In this document: positions 57,106 through 64,000 of the stretch, in pieces
Layout: every line of letters starts with the position of its first letter
Numbering within the stretch: position 1 is the stretch's first letter
Source of the DNA: Microplitis mediator
Taxonomy: Eukaryota > Arthropoda > Insecta > Hymenoptera > Braconidae
Direction: 5' to 3'
DNA: 64,000 nt
Assembly: GCF_029852145.1 (NCBI RefSeq)
Contig: NC_079977.1
Location: 19,594,781-19,658,780 of the forward strand
The notes under the pieces: model-generated
Databases searched by the model: none
What the model was told of the DNA's origin: nothing
The model's input: only the letters and a program-made list of their open reading frames with translations
Made by a program: the position numbers and the translations under genes

Positions 57106-57876
57106 CACTGAAAAAAAAGTTTAAGTCCTATTGATATACTCTTTTTTAATGAATTGGTATTGCGGATATAATATAAAAAGTTTAAGTATTATCGCAATAC
57201 TCTGTTTAAGTGAGTGACTTATATTTTCCGTACGATACTATAGCAAGTCCAGAGAGTATAGTAAGAAAAGTAAGACTCAGCGCGTATGTCGCATCTTTTT
57301 TCCCCGTGTTTATATTATACCTTTAACCTGCTTTAACCTATACATCGTTCTTAAGAGCATTCAAAAGATTAATTACATAATTGGAATTAAAAATAATCAT
57401 TTATGGATTCCTTTCTGATTCTGATTCTGATAAATCATTAATAATTGTACGATCTAACCATTATTAAAATTATTATTTTATCTGTAAATATTTTAAAAAC
57501 TAATTATATGAGTATTAATATACCTTGTCACATCTAGGGTTAATACTCTGTGACTTATATTACAATTATAATTATTATTAATTATTTATTAATTTTTAAA
57601 TAAATTTCATTTTTAAATAAATATAGCAATATTTATTTCCATAACCTTTCTTTTCTAATTCTGTCAATTTATAAGTGTAAGGATTTGAGTGTAGTGCTTA
57701 TATGAGTTTTGCGGTGGCGCTAAAACTCGGTTTAAGCGTATGACTTAAACTCGTTTAAGTCATACGCTTAAAAATATTGCGTTGAGACTTATATTTGGTA
57801 TAAGTATATTCGCAATACCAAGTATTGCGATATCACTTAAATTTATAAGCGTGGGACTTATACTTTTTTTTCAGTG
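57106..57876. mobile_element. CACTGAAAAAAAAGT-terminal element (TTAAGTATATCGCAATACT theme)
   Basis: CACTGAAAAAAAAGTTTAAG on the left and CTTATACTTTTTTTTCAGTG on the right, flanked by TA/TA. The paralogous site near 46056 (AATAGCTATAACTAT) is empty, confirming the TA duplication. Theme words such as GCGATAATACTTAAAC and AAGTATTGCGATA occupy both arms. Confidence 0.9.
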
Positions 57877-58094
57877 TATAACTATATTTCATATATTGAG
57901 ATGATAAATAAAATAATAAACATTAGATATTTGGATATTACACTATGTTCCTCGAAAATCCTTTAGGCTTGGACTAGCTAATACACAAAACATTTACCCA
58001 GACGGATTTCTTCTACTGATTATCACGCCTTTTAACCTTCTCTTGATTTTCTTCTAAATATCCCTGAGGACCAGAAGAAAATCGTGACTTTACT

Positions 58095-58730
58095 GCACAG
58101 AAAAAACAGTTAACTTGAATCAAAGAAAATATTCTTGATTCAAGAAATTTTTTTTGATCTATTCGGAAAATAAAAATTTACTTGCCCCAAGTAAACAATT
58201 ATCTTCAAATTTTTATCTTGAATCAAAATTTTTTTTCTCACGTCAACATATTTTTACGCTTAAATCAAAAAATTTTCACTTGTTTCAAGAGTTTATAGTT
58301 CTTAAAGTAAGAGATATTTTTTTTGGAGCAAGAGACATTATTTTTTTGTAGCAATATTGCATTTTTTTGGTTAAAGAAAATAAAATTTCTCGGAACAAGT
58401 ACTATTTTTTTTACGCAAGTATTTTTGTATTTTCCGACCAAGAAAACAAAAGTTGTTTAAGCCGAGAGAAAAAATTTCTTGGGAGAAAAGGTCGATATGG
58501 AGAAGGGGAAAGTCACCGGTGCTAGGCAGCAGCAGCGGGAGTAGTTCGGTGCTCGCCACGAGATCGCGCCTACGACATGTAGTGCCCCTGGTAAGACATT
58601 TATTTCAGAAGTCTTATATTCCAAATTTCAATACGATTTTGTTCGAGTACTCTTCTGTCATTTGACAGAATTACAAGTACCCTTTTGAATTGTACTATTG
58701 TAAGATGAGCGAATGCTCTGTGGGATTCTG
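58095..58730. repeat. TTGAATCAAGAAA theme repeat, then GC-richer unknown
   Basis: 58095-58400 matches 28540-28780 and the theme of 48835-49530. 58490-58600 is GC-richer (AGCAGCAGCGGGAG and so on) and ends at a donor-like CTGGTAAGA. It could be an exon, but no domain is seen. Confidence 0.4.
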
Positions 58731-58734
58731 GTGT

Positions 58735-59446
58735 AGGTGTGGTTAATTCAATAACTAACAATTAACACAAAATACAGATAAAAGAATAGATCTTTATTAA
58801 ACAATATGTACACTAAAACTATGAGAAAAATAGCGAATGCAACTACAAGATACGCGATAGCGAATGCGACTGTAAATGAATACGCGTATAAATTCGACAC
58901 GTGGTCGGTAGCGGTTAATGACGCGATAATTAATTTATAATTAATAAGACGCGAGCAACGATTCAATATATACTCAATAATTAGTAGCCTTGATATACTA
59001 GCTAATTATTGAGAATATTTAAACAGAGATTTAGCGAAGCGGTTCAGACTTATTTCACACGAGAGATATATTAATTTGAGCGAAGCGGTTGGATGGATAG
59101 CTGAGTTTGTACTGATCGATGTAGATTGGAAATAGAGACGTCGTCTTCTTCCTTCTTGGCTGCTCGGTGGTGACGTGGCAGCATGGCTGCAGTAACGAAT
59201 TTTCCCATTGGCTTAAAAGCGCGCCAACAAGAAATAGTTAGCCGCCAATTTCTCTGATTGGCCGGCCGGTAGCGGGTTCTCATGCCATTTTGACACGGTC
59301 ATGAGCAAGAAATTGCAGGTGTCGGGCCCAGATAGCGAGTGACCCGGCACTATTCTGACATTCAAGTCAGTAGCGAGTTCGGCTGCTCCCGTACGTAGCG
59401 AAAGTACACGAAGCTTTTCAAGATGATTAAGCTCGTGACTGAACAA
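58735..59446 (-). mobile_element. Possible solo LTR
   Basis: On the minus strand the segment begins TGTTCAGTCACGAGC and ends in TTATTGAATTAACCACA, so it is bounded by TG...CA. It has AATAAA (plus 58787-58792) near its 3' end and a TTTAAATA-like box upstream, and is GC-richer than its surroundings. The flanking bases do not form an obvious 4-6 bp duplication, and no internal retroelement sequence is nearby. The call is tentative. Confidence 0.3.
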
Positions 59447-60291
59447 CTATAGTATATCGAATACTACATCATGACTTTAATATTTAATATTGAAGTTTAC
59501 TTGAAATCCAAGTCTTGAATAATTTTGCTCGGAAATCGTCCCAAAAACGTCATATTAGAGTTTCTATAGGAATATAAGCTGGATTTCCACGTGCATATTT
59601 TTGATAGGGAAATTAATTGTATCGTTATTTATATGTACCAATTTTTTGGATTCTAATCTTACGATGTTTTCCTTCTCTTGAATATCGGTGAAATGTAAAA
59701 ATATTCTAACTGATATACTCGCAGTCACAGAGAGTTGCCACTGTTCAGTTGTTTCATCCGTGTTGTAATCAAATTAAACATGGAAAATTATCAAGTTTTT
59801 AATTGCACTCACCTAATTATCACGAAAACGACGGCAATAATTGGTGGGCAATTAGCTGATAACTCGTTATCAAATCGACTTTTTGGTTAACAGTAAGCAC
59901 TTTTGCGAATGGGTTAACTTTTATAGTCTGAAGTAGAAAATATAAATTAATTTAAAAAATAAAAAAAAACTTATTCTATAGAAATAATGTCACATCACAA
60001 CAAAAATCTGAAAATCGGTTAAACCTGCAGGCCAACCCCAAAAATTCCCGTTGAAGTTCTCAAGACCTATAATTTAATTTTTTTTTTTATCTATAGAGAA
60101 GAATTCTGTATTGGGAGTGAAAAAAAAAATTTTTCTCCAAATCAAATTTCATTCACAGAAATAAATTTATTACAACCAATTATACAAGTCATCATTAACA
60201 AAAAAAAGAGTTACAATCTTTGGAAGTATTGTTACAGTTATTTTAATTAATTAAATTAAGATAAATAAATTAACTATGAAAAAAATAATAT
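59447..60291. other. No gene; 3' flank of the TMEM41B-like gene
   Basis: AT-rich. AATAAA (minus strand, ~60171-60166) lies ~120 nt after the gene's stop and is a plausible polyadenylation signal. 60010-60050 (ATCGGTTAAACCTGCAGGCC) matches a repeat motif at 29245 and 34770. Confidence 0.5.
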
Positions 60292-60928
60292 CTAATTATA
60301 TTTTTTCTGTAAATTATTTTTAAATAAAACAGGCAATAATGAGAGTAATGCAAAAATAAATAACATTATAATACTATTCCAAGACCAAGCGTCGCTGGAA
60401 GAGGTTAATTTGTTTAATGTCTGTCCCGCTTGTATGGCAACAAAAGAGGGCGGGGCAACACCCAAAAATGTCCCTACACAAAAGGGCATTACGGGAACAC
60501 CCAAAACGGGACTTGCTAAATTGATAAACCAATTTGGTAACAAGGGTGTTATGCGTAGAAATAACATGTAACTTAATAAATTATCTTTATGTTTGCTAAC
60601 AGTCTTAGACCACGTTTGTACTTTTGTCGGGCAAAAATACAATAAAATTTTTTTACCCAGTAATGATGACAATAAATAACAGAGCGACGCACCGATGGCG
60701 CTGCATGTACAGACTAAAATTAGAGCTAGAGTGAAGGGAAACAAAAAACCTGACAAAATCGACAGAAATATCGATCCAGGAATGGCGAAAGTCTGAAGAA
60801 ATATGTAGGTTATAAACAAACCAGCCAATACTTCTATGTAGTAGAGCTCTTTGTATCTTTCTAATAATCCACCTAGATTTTTAGCGTCTTCTATATTTAA
60901 TGGTAGTTTTAAATGTTTGCGCTCGTCT
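60292..60928 (-). CDS. Tmem41b: TMEM41B-like VTT/DedA-domain ER membrane protein, large 3' exon
   Basis: From an acceptor at ACTAG (plus 60929-60930) ~212 codons are open to the stop. The N-terminal part reads LPLNIEDAKNLGGLLERYKE, followed by multiple hydrophobic helices with AIPGSIFLSILSGFLFPF, GASLCYLLSSLLGKK, FLRITPLLPNWFINLASPV and GVAPPSFVAIQAGQT. These are hallmark segments of the VTT (SNARE-associated Golgi/DedA) domain in TMEM41B (stasimon in Drosophila). Known members are ER phospholipid scramblases needed for autophagosome formation and lipoprotein export. The C-terminus is complete. The first exon(s), ~50 residues with one membrane helix, were not found up to 64000 and may lie outside. 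No disabling change; probably the functional host gene. Confidence 0.92.
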
Positions 60929-61219
60929 CTAGTAACAAATTACGTTAAGTGTTATTTTATTTTGTTGTCATTTTAATAGATAATCATTTATGAGGTAAAA
61001 TGAACGTATTTTCCCATGTTACAATACGATAAATTTTCGACATTAATACAATAGGAAAATTGGCTTGATAATTTAGTAAAAATGCAGCATTTAGTGAATT
61101 GAATCGTTCACTTTCGTGACTGTAGTCATAAGACTGAAAAGTTACTGGAAAAATGTTGAAATTTTGGGGAAATAAAATGGTATTGTTTTCGGAAAAATTT
61201 CACAAAAATACTCTTATAC

Positions 61220-61629
61220 CCCTAACGGACCCAAATTACGGTAAATAACGGTAAACCCACCGTAAATTACGGTAATCCACCGTGAAATACCGATTTACCG
61301 TAAATTACGGTGGTTTTACCGTAATTTACGGTGAATTTACCGTAAAATACGGAAATACGGTAATCCACCGTAAATTACGGTAATTCGGTAATCCACCCGA
61401 ATTTTTTTACGGTAGATTTATCGTATTCGACGGTAAATTTACGGTATACTCGCCGTAATTTACGGTAATCGACCGGAAAGTACTGATTTACCATAAATTA
61501 CGGTGGATTTACCGCAATTTACGGTGGGTTTACCGTAATTTACGGTAAATCTACTCGAATTTTACGGTATTCTACGGTAGATTTACGGTAAAAATACCGT
61601 AAATGTACGGTAACTCCGGTCTGCTAGGG
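61220..61629. mobile_element. CCCTAACGGACC-terminal TTACGG element
   Basis: CCCTAACGGACCCAAATTAC on the left, ACTCCGGTCTGCTAGGG on the right, AC/AC flanks. The interior is close to 36302-36919 without its internal duplication. It lies upstream of the visible TMEM41B-like exon, possibly in an intron. Confidence 0.88.
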
Positions 61630-62835
61630 ACACTAACGCAAAAAATTAAAGGAACAGGAAAATTTGATAAATTTTTTAGTGATCTTTGCAAGGCTGTAAC
61701 TTTGTGAAAAAAAATCGTATCGAGATTTAAAAAAAAGCATTTCATAGCTTGAAATCTCTAGTTTCGGTGCATTTTAGTTAAATTTTTTTGAGAGCTAAGG
61801 CTATTGCGCAACCATGAGAACCATCGCGAGAAAAAAATTTTCGAAACATTTTTTTCATTAAGAGAGTCCACGGGCCGTGGAAAAATTTTTGTCCGCTAAA
61901 CCAATGCATAGGTCGTTTAGTAAATTTACTCAGCTTTAATTTGTTTTTTTTCAACTTTGTAGGATAATTTGTCGCAGAGAAATCAGCCTACAAACGACAA
62001 AGGAAGCTTTTTAGTTTGATTATCGATATCTTAGCTATTAAAAATCACAGGGTAAATTGGAGGGTGGCGTTAAAAACTTGAATAAATTCCCTAGAAGACC
62101 CTTTCATCATTTTTTGGAAAAAACTTTGTTTTTATTTTTAGCATCCATTAGAAGTAAGTACAAAAAAATGATTTATTTTTGGTTTTTCAGTAAATCAACC
62201 ACTACTTCGTAAATATCGATGAAAGGACTAATGTTGTCAGGTAATTTTTTAGCTTCATGTATCCCCAAATACCCTGTGAATTTTTAAATCGACCTATCAA
62301 ATCGTTTTTTGGGGGCGATAGATTAAAGGAATAAAATGAAAGAATAATTTATTTTTGCATTGGTTACTCAGTAAATGTGAAGGAAAGAGAAAAAAAAAAC
62401 GAAAAATTTCAAAAAATGTCGAAAGAGTCGAAGAAATAAGAAAAATTGAAATGTGTCTTTAGTGTTCGAAAACTTTTTTTTTTTGTTATGTAACAAATTG
62501 TCCTACAAAGCTAAAAAAAAAAAAGCAAATTAATGTTGAATCAATTTACTAACCGACCGATGCATTGGTTTAGCTGAAAAAAATTTTCTACGGCCCGTAC
62601 ACTCTCTTAAAGAAAAAAAAAAATTTCGAAAATTTTTGTTTCGCGATATTTCTCATGTTTGCGCAATAGCCGTAGCTCTTAAAAAAATTCGATGAAAATG
62701 AACCGAAACTAGAGATTTCAAGCTATAAAATACTTTTTTTTAAATCTAGATTATTTTTCACGAAGTTACAGCCTTGCAAAAATCACTGAAAAATTTCTAA
62801 AATTTTCTTGTTCCTTTAGTTTTTTTGCGTTAGTG
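61630..62835. mobile_element. CACTAACGC-terminal foldback element, 1.2 kb
   Basis: ACACTAACGCAAAAAATTAA at the left and its complement ending GCGTTAGTGT at the right. The terminal ~250 bp arms are inverted repeats (for example CTTGAAATCTCTAGTTTCGG versus CCGAAACTAGAGATTTCAAG) around a unique centre. It starts directly at the end of the preceding element. No protein coding. A diverged relative is at 24240-25080. Confidence 0.82.
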
Positions 62836-63562
62836 TATGACATTATCAATTTAGTAATAAATATTGGTTTAATATTGATAATTATTAACTTAAATTTTGT
62901 ATAAAAAGTAACCAAAGTTACGATGGCAATGCGATAAAAAAGCTGATTTATACAGTATAAATACCGCATTTTTGTAGCACCGGTAACCGCGAAGGGACCC
63001 ATGAAAAAGATATCTCTCTTTTCTAATGAATTTAGATCAGAAGTTCATTAGGAAATTTAGATCGTGCCACAAATATGACTTTCATCGTGAATTTGCTCCA
63101 CCAACTTTAATCACGATAAAATTATGACAGTCGAATTTCTATCCAAGTGATCAATTATTTTTCCAATTGATACTGTCTGGCTAGGCCGAAAGAAGTTATT
63201 GACAGTTCTTGAATTTCAAAATTTGACATAAGCGGGATAGCCACTGTGAATAATAAGAAACAACTGTTTTTCATTTTTACTCAGAATTTTTTGATGATTC
63301 TAGTTCACTCGATGCTTTTAAGCTTACAAATTAAGATACAGTTTTTTTTTTTCAGTCAAGCCGATGAACCGGAATCGTGAAGGAAGAAAATGAACTATTT
63401 TTCGAGGCGGGTGTCTTTAGAGCGGTACAACTTACGTTGTAATTAAGATTTTTATTGGAAATTTGTTTTACATGTTCTTGAAATATTAATAAATAAATGA
63501 TATCAAAAAACTAAAAGTTCTATCTGTTCATTGGTCGTCAAAAAAAAAATTCCCAAAAAAAT
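62836..63562. other. No gene seen
   Basis: AT-rich sequence. The open minus-strand frame at 62766-63002 runs into the preceding element and lacks features. No splice-supported exon for the TMEM41B-like N-terminus was recognised. Confidence 0.45.
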
Positions 63563-64000
63563 CCCGCATGAAAATAACATATATTTTGATTATATATAAA
63601 AAAATATACCGTAAATATATAATTTTATAAAATGGCAAAAATGTATGTATAATAAAATATAATATTTATATAAATTCAAAGTTATACTTTGATTTATAAT
63701 TTAAATTATAAAAAAATATATACATATATTCATAATATGTAATATAATTATAAAATATAATTTTTAACTTATAAAATTCATTATAAATTTACATATATTG
63801 GAATGATATATAATAGAATATATTTTTTTATATATTAAATAGTATATTGTTAAATATATTTTTTTATATAATTGACATTGGAGAATCTCAAGATATTGAA
63901 TTGTATATTGTATTATATAATACATTATATATCTAAAAATATAAAATAAAATATGAAAAATAAAGACTTTCAGTTTGACGATGATTGTGAGTATCAATGA
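63563..64000. mobile_element. CCCGCATGAAAA element, reverse-orientation copy, cut by window end
   Basis: It starts CCCGCATGAAAATAACATA after AT and is the reverse complement of the right part of 44990-45991 with few differences, down to GATTGTGAGTATCAATGA at the window end. The other terminus lies outside. Confidence 0.9.

Noticed and set aside
58735..59446. Complete LTR retrotransposon
   Set aside because: Only one LTR-like block is seen; no gag/pol-like coding sequence or second LTR nearby, and no clear target duplication.

Overview
The window is AT-rich, intron-containing animal DNA, almost certainly from an insect. A parasitoid-wasp-like genome would fit the repeat load and the small secreted gene families, but that is only an inference. 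Genes make up a minor share of the sequence. Most of it is transposable elements, many nested inside one another.

Genes. Seven loci are supported. (1) An astacin/CUB metalloprotease-like gene at 6665-9523 (-) keeps its secretion leader, the start of the protease domain and two CUB domains. It has lost the catalytic core, where a 1.3 kb transposon now sits. (2) A family of two-exon secreted glycoproteins lies on the minus strand. It has three intact copies (12468-14687, 42694-44372, 54106-56474) and an orphan pseudo-exon at 46781-47038. Copies 2 and 3 belong to a recent segmental duplication that also carries flanking DNA. (3) Two four-exon secreted proteins resembling the DUF1091/ML-like family are arranged head to head (16934-26033 minus and 31557-37933 plus). 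Their short exons were recovered by joining splice sites. The plus-strand gene has a damaged acceptor before its last exon. (4) The last exon of an unknown small protein is at 48600-48776 (-). (5) The large exon of a TMEM41B-like VTT/DedA membrane protein at 60292-60928 (-) is the most conserved host gene here.

Classical mobile elements. The left edge (3-3071) is the 3' part of a Helentron-type rolling-circle element: helicase motifs, an EEP endonuclease and two OTU protease domains. Two inverted copies of a TTAA-flanked DDE transposon (Kolobok/Mutator-like) lie at 4076-6116 (internally deleted) and 18180-20984 (full length with one frameshift).

The unusual component. At least fifteen elements of 0.15-4 kb share one architecture. 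Their termini mostly begin CCC (CCCTRGYGG, CCCGNG, CCCGGG), some CTCTCT or CACTG. Most have a 2-bp flanking duplication of varying sequence. Each interior is filled with degenerate direct and inverted copies of one short 'theme word' that differs from family to family (TTACGGTAAATTACGG, AGATCTGATC, GTTCCAAAAAAGTTCC, TAGTGAAATTTCACTA and others). Several carry in their centre a pol III gene derivative: tRNA-Gln-like (twice), tRNA-Met-like, another tRNA-like sequence, or 5S-rRNA-like (twice). One 4.2 kb member carries a decayed spliced gene. Insertions absent from the paralogous secreted-gene duplicate supply natural empty sites that fix boundaries and the 2-bp duplication. Most of these elements sit in introns or flanks of the secreted genes.
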